Part shown: positions 34,838 to 46,729 of the stretch, in pieces
Layout: each line of letters begins with the position of its first letter
Position numbering within the stretch: position 1 is the stretch's first letter
Source of the DNA: Dysidea avara
Taxonomy: Eukaryota > Porifera > Demospongiae > Dictyoceratida > Dysideidae
Length of the DNA stretch: 64,000 nt
Assembly (NCBI RefSeq): GCF_963678975.1
Contig: NC_089273.1
Location: forward strand, 8,370,614-8,434,613
Direction: 5' to 3'
Notes under the pieces: generated by a model
Seen by the model: only the letters and a program-made list of their open reading frames with translations
The model's database searches: none
What the model was told of the DNA's origin: nothing
Translations under genes and position numbers: made by a program

Positions 34838-35599
34838 ATGATCAATACTGTTCTTATAACAATTCTATCACTAGGAGTAGTAGTAGTAGTAGCTGATGCT
34901 CTTTGCATTAGTAATTGTGTGATCGGAGATGATTGCCTGATTGAGAATTGTTGTGAGCTTGGATATGGGAAATTGAAATTCAGACACACGTTCAAGAAAC
35001 CTGAAGTATATTCAATTAAAAACTTTTGTGGAAATTGCAAAACGGTAGTTAATGGATTTTGTGACACTCTCACAGCTGGAGGAGGATGGTTAGTTATTCA
35101 GAGGAGACAAGATGGAAGCGTCGACTTTAATAGAGACTGGGTAGATTATGAAGATGGATTTGGTAGCCTGATTGGAGAGTTTTGGTACGGTCTTCGTGCG
35201 ATCCATTGCCTCACCAATCGAGGACAGTGGGAGCTACGTATTGACTATACATTTACTAATGAAACAAAAGGTTATCTGTCATACAGTAACTTTAGAATAG
35301 GACCAGCCACTGAACAGTATCCATTAACCATATCAGGGTTTGATGGAGTTACAACTAACCCATTCTCATACATAAATGGGATGAAGTTCACCACTAGGGA
35401 CAGGGACAATGATCTGTGTAATGATAATTGTGCAGTGCAAGGTCATGGTGGTAATGCTGGTGGATGGTGGTATGCATGTTGCTCCATCATTCATCTCAAC
35501 CATCAGTACAACCACAACCAAACAATACGCTTTTATAACATGTGGTATCCTCTACCATTCATAGAAATCAAAATGAGATCAAAGAATTGCATCATTTAA
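34838..35599 (+). CDS. Secreted fibrinogen-related domain (FReD) protein, 253 aa
   Basis: This is a secreted lectin-like protein of the fibrinogen C-terminal domain family (ficolin/tachylectin type). Its relatives bind acetylated sugars in innate recognition; its own ligand is unknown. Residues 1-21 are a signal peptide (a hydrophobic core of I, L and V, then ADA). After a short Cys-rich region with no collagen or coiled coil, the FReD spans about residue 55 to the end: GGGWLVIQRRQDGSVDF (81-97), EDGFGSLIGEFWYGL, ELRIDY, NGMKFTTRDRDND with the calcium-site DRDND at 188-192, then NCAV and GGWWYACC. The single exon and the length are normal for a bare FReD. The start is fixed by the signal peptide and the conserved TATA spacing. 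The odd points are extra cysteines in the N-terminal part and the CC pair at 214-215. Its nearest relative in the window is the gene at 48,223. Confidence 0.92.
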   Translation: MINTVLITILSLGVVVVVADALCISNCVIGDDCLIENCCELGYGKLKFRHTFKKPEVYSIKNFCGNCKTVVNGFCDTLTAGGGWLVIQRRQDGSVDFNRDWVDYEDGFGSLIGEFWYGLRAIHCLTNRGQWELRIDYTFTNETKGYLSYSNFRIGPATEQYPLTISGFDGVTTNPFSYINGMKFTTRDRDNDLCNDNCAVQGHGGNAGGWWYACCSIIHLNHQYNHNQTIRFYNMWYPLPFIEIKMRSKNCII

Positions 35600-36470
35600 C
35601 TTCATCAGTGATGTTGTGTGTTATTTGACTGATTATCTTGTAGCTATTAGTATTGTAATCGCATCATGTATATTATAATCTGGTAGTGTAATTTAGTAGA
35701 GTTGTACCACATGTTAATTTAGCATTATTAGTGTCATCACTCCCATTTAATTCAAACGACACACAAGAACACACCATATACAGTAATTTAAATATGTACA
35801 GCACAAACAAACATGTTATTCAAAGTAGAGTACTGCTGTCATGAGTGTCATCAAATAGGAGACTTGTGCCAAACAAATTTCCTACACTTGAGTCATATAC
35901 ATTGCCTTCAGTGGTCTAGCATGAAACTACAGTAATAATGATCAAAGTGTTAACAATTAATCTCCCAAGTATTTGCACAATCAATTTACACTACTCCATG
36001 TATTGCTTTATATTTCCAGTATGCCTTAAGCAATCAAATTGAAATCACTGGTGTGATCATACGTAGCATAATCCACTTGGGATTGTGATAGATTTAAATA
36101 TACAAAATATTTTTACCAAACATATGGTGCTTTTATTGGCAATCTTTGGTATTTCATTGGGTAGCCACAACATTCAGCTACAATTAAGTAGAAAAAAAAT
36201 TGGAGCAGAAAAGGACATGAAAAATAAGGTTATTTATTGGCACATGGAATATAAATGGCAATGTTGTGGCAATGTTGTTGTTTTTATAAACAAGATCAAT
36301 AATTATATGGAAACTTATATTTCTAGCTTTTGCTAAGAAGTTGTTGAACTGACAAAATGGGTGGTTCATACAAAACACTTTCCATCCAGCTAAAAAAAGA
36401 ATATTTCAATTAGATGCAAAAAATATATGGGAAAATATGGCATATGTACATAAAATATGGCATATGGCAT
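35600..36470. other. 3' flank of FReD gene 1, then nothing recognised
   Basis: About 120 bp after the stop is conserved with the paralogue's 3' flank (TTAACTTCATCAGTGA; TATTGTAATCRCATCAT). No canonical AATAAA was seen close by. The rest is AT-rich with no supported gene. Confidence 0.5.
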
Positions 36471-36479
36471 ATGTGTTTG

Positions 36480-36785
36480 GAATAGCTTCTTTTACCCTTC
36501 TAGTTTTTGCAACAACCAGTAGCATGAGCTGACATACTATCACCATGATTTGCTTTCCCACCACAGCTCAATGGCATACAGTACAGTGTAGCATTGATTT
36601 GACACATATTGCAGTGCTTTACATTACATTGATATGTCACAATATGCATCTGGGAAGCAAGATCAATTTCCCATTGCTCCAGCAATGATTCCTCAGAGAT
36701 GGATTACTGTTAAGCCCTAGGTATTGCTATGTCTCCCTTTCCCTTCATCCAGTTGTCAAACACATCTGCAAGCACTTGTCTTAAT
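36480..36785 (-). other. Coding-like fragment, unidentified
   Basis: The minus-strand frame reads ADVFDNWMKGKGDIAIPRA, then two stops close together, then SISEESLLEQWEIDLASQ and a Cys-rich tail with YQCNVKHCNMCQ. The composition looks protein-like across the stops, so this is probably a decayed exon or transposon piece. I do not recognise the family. Confidence 0.3.
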
Positions 36786-37274
36786 AAAATTGTGTAGAAT
36801 GTATGATTTGCAAGAATATTACTTAGTGTGTATAACTTTCATCTTTGTTGTGCAACTATAACAGATTACAATATTTCCACTAGGTGTCTAGCAAATTTCA
36901 GAGATGACATCAGTAAAAGGTCATCGGATGTTGTACATTGTGTGCAAGCATTAGTGCATTTGTGTAATTTACAAGTGATAATACCATCACAATTTTGAGC
37001 ATAATGATGTAAGCAAGCAATGGTCTACAATGATGCAGAATTCCTTTTTTAATCAAAATTTTTTATACTATAAACTATAGAATGCAAAGATTCCATAATT
37101 CCAGTATTGTGATATGGCTTGTTATATGGTGGGATGTAATTTTTTTTTTGATTTTTTTTTTACCTACATGTATACCTTTTGTATTATACATTTTTTTTAA
37201 CAGAACAACCAAACACTCTAATAGAACAATCAATCAATGGTAAGATCTTCCAAGTATGTTCATTTTAATAAAGA

Positions 37275-37382
37275 ATCAAAATGATGGCATGATGCCCATA
37301 ACATGATTCCCATAGCATGATGCCCATGGCATGATGCCCATGGCATGATGCCCATGGCATGATGTCCACATGACATTTCCAC
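37275..37382. repeat. 15-bp tandem repeat
   Basis: There are about six units of GGCATGATGCCCAT(G/A), each nearly palindromic. The array is AT-flanked and non-coding. Confidence 0.85.
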
Positions 37383-40167
37383 AGCATGACAGTATGAAGG
37401 ACACGGATCATTATGATCATATCATTGGGGTTATTATTGAATGTAATTGAGGTATTACTACCTGATCATCTCTATGCAAATCACTACTAAAATCATTGCA
37501 AGTAAAATGTTGTGTATGAACACTTTCCTAATATCAAAATGTTCAATGAACTGTGATTAGCTGGCATATGCAGAAGGTTATATGTGAATTGACTATCTAA
37601 GATAATAATTATTCATCCAATCCAATTAGCAGTTCTTGAAATTCCTTGTATATAGTCATGTGCAACATCAAGAACTGCGCTGCATAATTGTAAAGTTTGT
37701 TAAGATTCTTCAGGTGCATGTGTGAGGGTAAAATCTCTAAAAGCCATGCAAGGATTAATTCACTTAACAAAAGTATGCAAATTGATTCTTCGACTTTTCC
37801 AAACAATGCACTTTGGTAAACTGTAAATGCCACAAACTGTGTCAGTGCAATACCAACCAGTATGTTAACTACAACTGAGTTAGAAGTGGTGTAAATTGAA
37901 ACTAAAAAGTGCTTGGTTTTTAAAAACTAGAATTAATTCTTGATGGTTCTTTGTTTTGTATTTCAATAGGTATAACTTGTTTCGTGTATACACTCCACTA
38001 CTCCAAGTACAAGAACACTGTATCTATCATCATATTAGTACTCCTATTAAGAGTTGATATTCCAAAAAATACTGCTCTTAACAACAGTTGTGAACCAGTC
38101 CAGTAATAGAATCTGTCCTTATATGGCCCTTGATAGACATCCAGTAATGGCTTAAATTAATTTATAAATTTAAATTGTGACAAAGTCCTTGTAAATATTA
38201 TTAGGACTGCATTGAATGGTAATAGTATGAGGAATATATAGAACAAAACACACAATGAACAGAATGATGAACTTTATATAGTCCAAACAGTTGAATTTCT
38301 GTATCAACTGACCACAACAGTGTAGTGTTTTTACTGGGAAGACTAGTTATTGTCGAATAAGAGAGCAAGACACTGGATACAGTACGTATTATCTTAGTAT
38401 AGGACAATAGGAATAGTGTAGCAAGAACTGGTAGTGCTCTGTGTGCGGTGAGCCTCTGTATTCTAGTACAGTATCGACTTGTAACTTATGATGAGCAATG
38501 TAGCAATACAGATGAGGTATATAAAAGGGAAATATCAACTGTAGCCACATCTTTACATAGTCATCCATATCATTGTAAGGACACACTGCATTGCCTAAAT
38601 CAAGGAAATAATCACATAATTTATGTGTAATTCATTGGATTGTAAATCGGAAAAACAAATAGCACCATTACTACTCACAATATTAGCATAGAAAATTATA
38701 TGTAAATCAGCAAAAGTGAAGCTAGAAATAAACAGAAAGATCACAAACACAAATCCTATAAGGATAAAAGGTATTGTTAAATGTTTACACTGAGAAGTTC
38801 CAAACACAGTACTGATCATGATATCCTTACATCTTGCACACAACATACCATTCCTATCAAACTGACATTGAGAGTCAGGATCAGAGAGGTCAAGGTGTGA
38901 GTAGTGAGGTAGACAGTAATCAAACAGACAATGCATGGACACATCATAAGTGTGACTACAAACTTTACTTGTTTTTCCTGTTATCCAGCTATTAGCTGAA
39001 CATAGAATTGTTTGAGAATCTAATATGTTGCAATTGTCTGTGGAAGCTACAATTGGCTTTAAAATTGAATCATACTGACAGATTTTTAAATAAAATTTCG
39101 TTTAGTGCAATCCCTATAAGGCATGGAGAAAGTTTAACCTTACATATATGTTGCGTAAACATAACTCTGGGAGAGTATTGCAGGTAAAACTTTAAAATCA
39201 GTGTGATTCCATCAGTGATATATGTTACAGCTTCCTCCTTTCTTATGTAATATATTGTAATTAAAGTAGATACAAGTGTTAAAAATCAGCTGCGTTTAAT
39301 CAATTATACTGTGACTTTTACATGCTCAATTTCCTGAACTACGTATCAATTTTAACCAATGCTGAGGATGTAAAATATATAACAAGTTTAAGCTATATAT
39401 TTGTCCAGGGTAAACGGGTCCCAGCTCGTCAGGTGAGCAGTTGTAATGTTGACTATCTTTACAGTAGCAAATACCTGAAGATTTAGTCCATTGAAATATC
39501 TATGAGTTGTTGACATATTGCACAATATATTTATTTACTTCAAAAAATTATCTGATTCAATGAATACTGAATCACTTATCCAGTCACAATAAGAAAGTGG
39601 AAATCTTCTGATAGACAAATGCATGCCACAGTTGTCTATTAATAAGACTGAGTAGTTGTAGTGTTGCATTTTAAGTGCTGGCTGATTACCTTAGTGTACA
39701 ATGCTCATTTTCTTTGTGATGTACTGATTAAATAAACACAGTGTATCTGTTTCAATGTCAAGTTTCATAAACATAATTATGTTGTGTACTAAATGCCACT
39801 TCAAAGCTATTTTCACTAATAATAAGTGCAGTATCTCCATTATACTAATGTAATCAAGTGTGACAATGTAAGCTAATGCATGATTAAGTGAAAATTTCAC
39901 TGTACTCATATAAGTAATAGCATTTTTCTTCACACATTCTATTACTGGTACACGACTTTTTATTTTTTGTAAATATGACAGGTCCTTCTAATACTAATAT
40001 TGTGCTCCTCCTAACCATATTGCATGTTTAGTTTCAGTGATTGCACAAAATGAGGGAGCTGATGATTTGTAAAACTAGTGGAGGGATGGTGAAACAACTT
40101 CTGTGTCCAGATGTGCTATGGATATCATAACTGAACTCAGGTTTGGAAAACTACAACTTTTGAGATA

Positions 40168-40391
40168 ATCTAATCCAAAACTGCCAAGCTGTAAAAAAGG
40201 TGTGCGGCCCTCAGAAAGGCTATGGTGAAAGCAGCACAAAAATTCACCTGAATTGTCGTTATTAAAATTTTTACCATTAACCTACCATCACAGCCATTTC
40301 TTGGCCACCACCTTGGATTTCACATCTTTTTTCACCATAGCCTTTCTGAGGGCCGCACACCTTTTTTACAGCTTGGCTGTTTTGGATTAGA
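40168..40391. repeat. Palindromic hairpin G, copy 3 (left arm shortened)
   Basis: The right arm is complete and the left arm has lost its inner half. The GCCGGCC palindrome and AGAAGAAAAGATGAAG stub follow as in copy 2, which places this as the inner edge of a foldback half-element. Confidence 0.85.
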
Positions 40392-40546
40392 TTTCATTTC
40401 TTTTTGTATTTATATACCCCAAAGCCGGCCTATGGCCAGCTTTGGGACTTTTTTAACCTATGTTTTTTTTCTTTACTACAGGAAGAAGAAAAGATGAAGT
40501 AGATGTACTTTAAATATTTTATCAGTAAATGTACAAATTATATATA

Positions 40547-40785
40547 TGTGACCGGATTTGCGAAAAGGGGTCTTCCACACACATCCAATTTACGAACTTT
40601 GGCAGTTCATAATGTCAGATAGGAAAATAGTATTGCCTTGAAATTTGGACAGTGATGAGTAACAACATAGGTTAATACATGAACAAAACGTCAGGTTAGT
40701 ATCTTCTTTGAGCACAAAGGTATGGTCATTCAAGTTCATAGAATTGGATGTGTGTGTAAGACCCTTTTTCGTAAGTCCGGTCACA
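40547..40785. mobile_element. TGTGAC-ended MITE, family B
   Basis: It has TGTGACCGGATTTGCGAAAA ends, inverted and flanked by TA. The sequence around it continues as in the uninterrupted region at 28,450-28,500, which gives the empty site. A second, right-truncated B copy follows directly (40,797-40,904). Confidence 0.88.
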
Positions 40786-40904
40786 TATAATACATATGTG
40801 ACCGGATTTGCGAAAAGGGGCCTTCCACACATCCAATTTGCAAACTTTGACAATTGATAACTTCAGATTGGAAAGAGCTATTGCCTTGAAATTTGGGCAG
40901 TGGT

Positions 40905-43835
40905 GATTTCATTGCAGCTGAACTCTCTACATGATGGTTTCTTTGTAGCTGAACTCTCTACAAGGTAATTTCTTCTAGCTGATCTCTCTACAGGGAGATT
41001 TGTTTGTAGCTGAACTATCTACAAGGTAACTTCTTCTAGCTGATCTCTCTACAGGGTGATTTGTTAGTAGCTGAACTATCTACAAGGTAATTTCTTCTAG
41101 CTGATCTCTCTACAGGGTGATTTGTTTGTAGCTGAATTCTGTACAGGTGATTTGTTTGCAGCTGAGCTCTTTACAGAATGGTTTCTTTGTAGCTGAACTC
41201 TCTACAAGGTAACTTTTCTAGCTGATGTCTCTACAAGATGACTAGTTTGTAGCTGAACTCTCTACATGGTGGTTTCTTTTTGTAACTGAACTTTCTACAA
41301 GGTGACTTCTTCTAGCTGACCTTTAAATAGGGTGATTTGTTTGTAGCTTCACTCTCTACAAGGTAACTTCTTCTAGCTGATCTCTCTACAGGGAGATTTG
41401 TTTGTAGCTGAACTCTCTACAGGTGATTTGTTTGTAGCTGAATTCTGTACAGGTGATTTGTTTGCAGCTGAGCTCTTTACAGAATGGTTTCTTTGTAGCT
41501 GAACTCTCTACAAGGTAATTTCTTCTAGCTGATCTCTCTACAGGGAGATTTGTTTGTAGCTGAACTCTCTACAAGGTAACTTTTCTAGCTGATGTCTCTA
41601 CAAGGTGGCTAATTTGTAGCTGAACTCTCTACATGGTGGTTTCTTTGTAACTGAACTTTCTACAAGGTGACTTCTTCTAGCTGATCTTTCTATAGGATGA
41701 TTTGTTTGTAGCTTCACTCTCTACAAGGTAACTTCTTCTAGCTGATCTCTCTACAGGGAGATTTGTTTGAAGCTGAACTTTCTAAATGATGGTTTCTTTG
41801 TAGCTGAACTCTCTACAAGGTAATTTCTTCTAGCTGATCTCTCTACAGGGAGATTTGTTTGTAGCTGAACTATCTACAAGGTAACTTCTTCTAGCTGATC
41901 TCTCTAAAGGGAGATTTGTTTGTAGCTGAACTCTCTACAGGTGATTTGTTTGAAGCTGAACTTTCTAAATAATGGTTTCTTTGTAGCTGAACTCTCTACA
42001 AGGTAATTTCTTCTAGCTGATCTCTCTACAGGATGATTTGTTCGTAGCTGAATTCTGTACAGGTGATTTGTTTGCAGCTGAGCTCTTTACAGAATGGTTC
42101 TTTGTAGCTGAACTCTCTAAAAGGTAACTTCTTATAACTGATCTTTCTACAGGGCAATTTGTTTCTGGCAGAATTTTCTACAGGGTGATTTCTTTGCAGC
42201 TGAACTCTCTACATGGTGGTTTCTTTGTAGCTGAACTCTCTACAAGGTAATTTCTTCTAGCTGATCTCTCTACAGGGAGATTTGTTTGTAGCTGCTGAAC
42301 TATCTACAAGGTAACTTCTTCTAGCTGATCTCTCTACAGGGTGATTTGTTCGTAGCTGAATTCTGTACAGGTGATTTGTTTGCAGCTGAGCTCTTTACAT
42401 AATGGTTTCTTTGTTGTAGCTCAACTCTCTACAAGGTAACTTCTTCTAACTGATCTTTCTACAGGGCAATTTGTTTGTGGCAGAATTTTATACAGGGTGA
42501 TTTCTTTGCAGCTGAACTCTCTACATGGTGGTTTCTTTGTAGCTGAACTCTCTACAAGGTAACTTCTTCTAACTGATCTCTCTACAGGGTGATTTGTTTG
42601 TAGCTGAATGATCTACAAGGTAACTTCTTCTAGCTGATCTCTCTACAGGGTGGTTTCTTTGTAGCTGAACTCTCCAAAAGGTAACTTCTTCTAGCTGATC
42701 TCTCTACAGGGTGAATTGTTTGTAGCTGAACGATCTACAAGGTAACTTCTTCTAGCTGATCTCTCTACAGGGTGGTTTCTTTGTAGCTGAACTCTCTACA
42801 AGGTAACTTCTTCTAGCTGATCTCTCTACAGGGTGATTTGTTTGTAACTGAACGATCTACAAGGTAACTTCTTCTAGCTGATCTCTCTACAGGGTGGTTT
42901 CTTTGTAGCTGAACTCTCTACAAGGTAACTTCTTCTAGCTGATGTCTCTACAAGGTGACTAGTTTGTAGCTGAACTCTCTACATGGTGGCTTCTTTGTAA
43001 CTGAACTTTCTACAAGGTGACTTCTTCTAGCTGATCTTTCTACAGGGTGATTTGTTTGTAGCTGAACTCTCTACAAGGTAACTTCTTCTAGCTGATCTCT
43101 CTACAGGGAGATTTGCTTGTAGCTGAAGTATCTACAAGATAACTTCTTCTAGCTGGTCTCTCTACATGGTGATTTGTTTGTAGCTGAATTCTGTATAGGT
43201 GATTTGTTTGCAGCTGAGCTCTTTAAATAATGGTTTCTTTGTAGCTGAACTCTCTCAAGGTAACTTCTTCTAGCTGATGTCTTTACAGGGTCACTAGTTT
43301 GTAGCTGAATTCTCTACATGGTGGTTTCTTTGTAACTGAACTCTCTACAAGGTAACTTTTTCTAGCTCATCTTTCTACAGGGTGATTTGTTTGAAGCTAA
43401 ACTCTCTACAAGGTAACTTCTTCTAGCTGATCTCTCTACAGGGAGATTTGTTTGTAGCTGAACTCTCTACATGATGGTTTCTTTGTAGCTGAACTCTCTA
43501 CAAGGTAACTTCTTCTAGCTAATCTCTCTACAGGGAGATTTTTTTGTAGCTGAACTCTCTACATGATGGTTTCTTTGTAGCTGAACTCTCTGCAAGGTAA
43601 CTTCTTCTATTGATCTCTCCACAGGGCGATTTGTTTGTAGCTGAACTCTCTACATGGTGGTTTCTTTGTAGCTGAACTCTACAAGGTGATTTTTTCTAGC
43701 TGAAACTATCCCTTTCCATAGTTGCATGAACTCCCTACAAGGTAACTTCTTCTAGCTGATCTCTCTACAGGGTGACTTGTGTGTAGCTGATCTCTATACA
43801 GGTTTCTTGTTTCTAGCAGATCTCTTGAATTCTCT
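40905..43835 (-). repeat. 31-bp minisatellite array 5 (minus orientation)
   Basis: There are about 94 units of the same type as array 3. At 42,590-42,930 a four-unit block of about 124 bp is repeated roughly three times, which shows local higher-order expansion. Confidence 0.95.
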
Positions 43836-44678
43836 TCAGGGTGACTGCTCTATTAGGATGACTGCTCTATTAGAGTATCTCGATCTCGCACTTGCTGCAC
43901 CAAGTTGGATTTCGTGTTATAACTCCGTGGCTTTAAGTCTGATTCTTCTACACCATTGATGAGCCTTTCTAAGATGATTACTCCATCTGGTCAACGATTT
44001 TCAAAGCATTACCCCAAGCGGTTTATCTGGTATACGTGGCAAGCAGTCGTTTTTTTATTAGCTAATCTCGATTGCGTAATTGTTACACACTATTGCTTTT
44101 TTCGTTGTATCTTCCTGTTTTTTAGCTCGATTTCTTTCAAACCACAAAAGGTTTGAGGTTCAATAGTTAACCTATTCACCCACCGATTTTTAGCTTCTTC
44201 CCATGCGCGGTTTATCCTGTAGGCGTGACAACATATTGGTGTTATTTTTCGTGAATAATCGCTCATAACTCTTTGCCTGTTTATCGTATTCTAGCCAAAG
44301 TTGGTACCGAGATGCTCCTTTATATCCCCCTTCTGTGTGCCAAATTTCAAGGCAATCGGATATGGCGTTCGAGTTTTATAGCAGTTTTTGTAAGTGTGCG
44401 ACAAGAAAAAGAAAAATAAGAAGAAAAAAAACACGAAGAAACTGAGCCAATTTTTGAAGTCGCATATCTCGGGAACGCTTAAAGCGATTTCGCTCAAATT
44501 TGGAATGTGGAGTGCTGCAGTTGGGGGGCACGTCCACAGCAAAAATCGTCTTGTTTCATCAAGGAAGCACAGAGCTACGGAGGTGCGAAAATTGCGTTTT
44601 CTTTCTTCCTGTCAATATACTCACGGGTGTTACGCGCCGGCTTCTTGGGCCGCACTACACACTACCGTGTGTCTTGAT
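43836..44678 (-). mobile_element. Terminal module of family F, right-facing, copy 2
   Basis: It is nearly the same as 32,481-33,317, ending ACTACCGTGTGTCTTGAT. With array 5, the stub and G3 it forms a 4.5-kb half-element inserted in the membrane-protein pseudogene. The open frames at 44,291-44,724 belong to this module. Confidence 0.88.
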
Positions 44679-45589
44679 AAGAAAGATGAGTAAAATAACA
44701 ACTTTGATAAGAATTGCCTTTTAAAATTTGAAACAATGCTACACCACTGCTTTGAAATGTACTTTTTATGTACTCAAAGTGACTTTTGTGAAAATGGATG
44801 ACAGTATAAATCGATTTTAGGTAATACAAAAATCATTAAAGACACATTATGTTGACATTAATAGTATCCTCTTTGATCACTGCTCCATTTAGTTTTTTAT
44901 GTATATAAATGTAATGAAATTTCTACCTGTGGAATTTATACAAGTAACTTCTATGGCTTTATCTCCATTCAGGTCAATGTTTAGCAAATTGATTATGTTG
45001 ATTGTGGAATGTTTATCCAAGCTAATTTGTGCAGTTAAATGTGGGATGTCTTATGTGATGATAATAGTATGTTTTCATATAACTATCACTTCTAGTCCGG
45101 TTTTGCATTATGTAATAAATGGCTTGATGTAATGTTTAGCAAAAGAACTTTCTTAAAAGAATTATATAGTGCAATTCCAGGGACTGACAAGAAACTAAAC
45201 AATTTAATACCATAGCATCTGAAAATGTACAGTTTACAAATGTTCAAAGCAATGTGCAAGTTAGAATATCCACATCCTTTAGTGGTTAGAAACTCCATTT
45301 TTACAATGTCAGAATTGAAAGTACTTACATGAGCTCTTGCTATTACCTGCAATAAATTGTTGTTGACATACAATTCCAGTAGGCTGGATCCTTGTAGTGT
45401 TAAATTAAATACTTTCTTGGACTAGTAAGTCTTTATGGAGATGATGTTTTCCTGGAAGGAATATGAATTGAGTATGAGAAGTGAAATACAAGTTGGTGAG
45501 TAGTGTTGCAGAGTGTTGATGTGGTTACCAGTAGCCTTACAGTTTGTAGGATATGCCAAACAAGCTACCATGAGTAGCATCACGTATTA

Positions 45590-46720
45590 TACTTGTCTGA
45601 AGTAAATAATATCCATTCTTTCATTTGGACAAAATTTTACAACAGTACTGACTGGAATGTTGTACAACAAAATCAAAGCCCTTAATTGCACCTACTATGT
45701 TAGTGCTAATGTCCTTCAACAAATGAATCATGTAGCATTGAAGATCAAGATCCTAGCCATTGTCATTCTAAAAGAGAATTAATAAAACACAAACAAACTA
45801 TACTGTGTATAATAATATTGTAGGATTACATATTGAAATGAAACAAGAGGATGTATCTATGTGAATAAAAATGAACAACATTTTACTGTACTTTGAACGT
45901 TGTTGTTCTTACTATAATCATAACAAGTTGATCGACCTTCACTTTCAAATTTAGATACAGTATCTCTTTATCACCATTCCATTATTATACCACAAACACC
46001 TGCTCTATTTTACCTTCAATAAAAATCAGTTCACATGTTAATACATGTAAGTACATGTAGATGTCTCTCAAAACAAAATATAAGTAGATAACCAACCTAT
46101 TGGAATAATAATTATACAAATTTAATAAAAAGGCATTGCTACAAATAATAACTGTCAACTCCTAGCAACCTGAATTTTACATTACTATCAGGTTTCAACG
46201 TCTAAAGTTAACTTGTACAGTTTTTAAAGCATTGCATATGTACATAGTTCACAAGATCTGATATTTTCAAATGATAGCTTTTATCTGCATTGTATATGTG
46301 GGGGGGGGGGGGGGGGGTGGGGGGACACTGGGCAATCGCATATTTATACATCAGCATGCTATTTCAATTTTGTGTTAGTTTGTAGGTGTGAATGTCACAA
46401 ATAATCTCTCCAATTTTAGGATCATAAGACATGGCATTTTGAACCTGCAGTGCTGCTATATATAACATAGTTTGAATTTGCATAAATTATCTATGAGATT
46501 TCCCTCTTCTAACATTGAAATGTAATGGAAAACTAAAATACATCAAAATGACTGGATCCAGTACAAGACTTCACATAATGCTGTCTATAATTTATATCTC
46601 TAAGGCAAAATTATTGTCAACACTTAATTTGATAAGAGATTTTGGTCACTATAGTACAGAGATCTCATAGAATTTTCCAGTCAGTGGCACCACTTGAAGT
46701 TAATAACAGCTTGAAAACTA
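45590..46720. other. Intergenic with a poly-G tract
   Basis: This is AT-rich sequence with a long G run at about 46,299-46,325. No supported gene is seen. Confidence 0.4.
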
Positions 46721-46729
46721 CACAGACAT

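Larger units (their letters stand above)
37609..45580 (-). pseudogene. Large multi-pass membrane protein pseudogene, split by a 4.5-kb insertion
   Basis: From 45,580 on the minus strand there is an ATG with a signal-like start (MLLMVACLAYP), NTLQHYSP, FLPGKHHLHKDLLVQE and GIALYNSFKKVLLLNITSSH. A foldback half-element then interrupts (about 40,166-44,690). Resuming at 40,130 are ILVLEGPVIFTKN, ICYCKDSQHYNCSPDELGPV-YPGQ, CNILDSQTILCSANSWI and HCLFDYCLPHYSHLDLSDPD. The membrane part has FILIGFVFVIFLFISSFTF, MDDYVKMWLQLIFPFYI, ALPVLATLFLLSYTKIIRTV, LLDVYQGPYKDRFYYWTG and SQLLLRAVFF, and the end is near 37,609. I recognise this as a family abundant in sponge predicted proteomes: an N-terminal repeat region that may form a beta-helix, a Cys-rich juxtamembrane region and several membrane spans. 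Its function is unknown to me. At least five frameshifts and several stops show that it is dead. Confidence 0.72.

Noticed and set aside
44291..44724. Overlapping open frames on both strands, similar to those at 32,915-33,381
   Set aside because: They belong to the two near-identical F terminal modules. The frames differ from those in the diverged left module, so there is no sign of coding constraint.
45092..45373. Separate small gene on the minus strand
   Set aside because: Its reading (GIALYNSFKKVLLLNITSSH) fits the N-terminal repeat region of the split membrane-protein pseudogene, so it was merged there.
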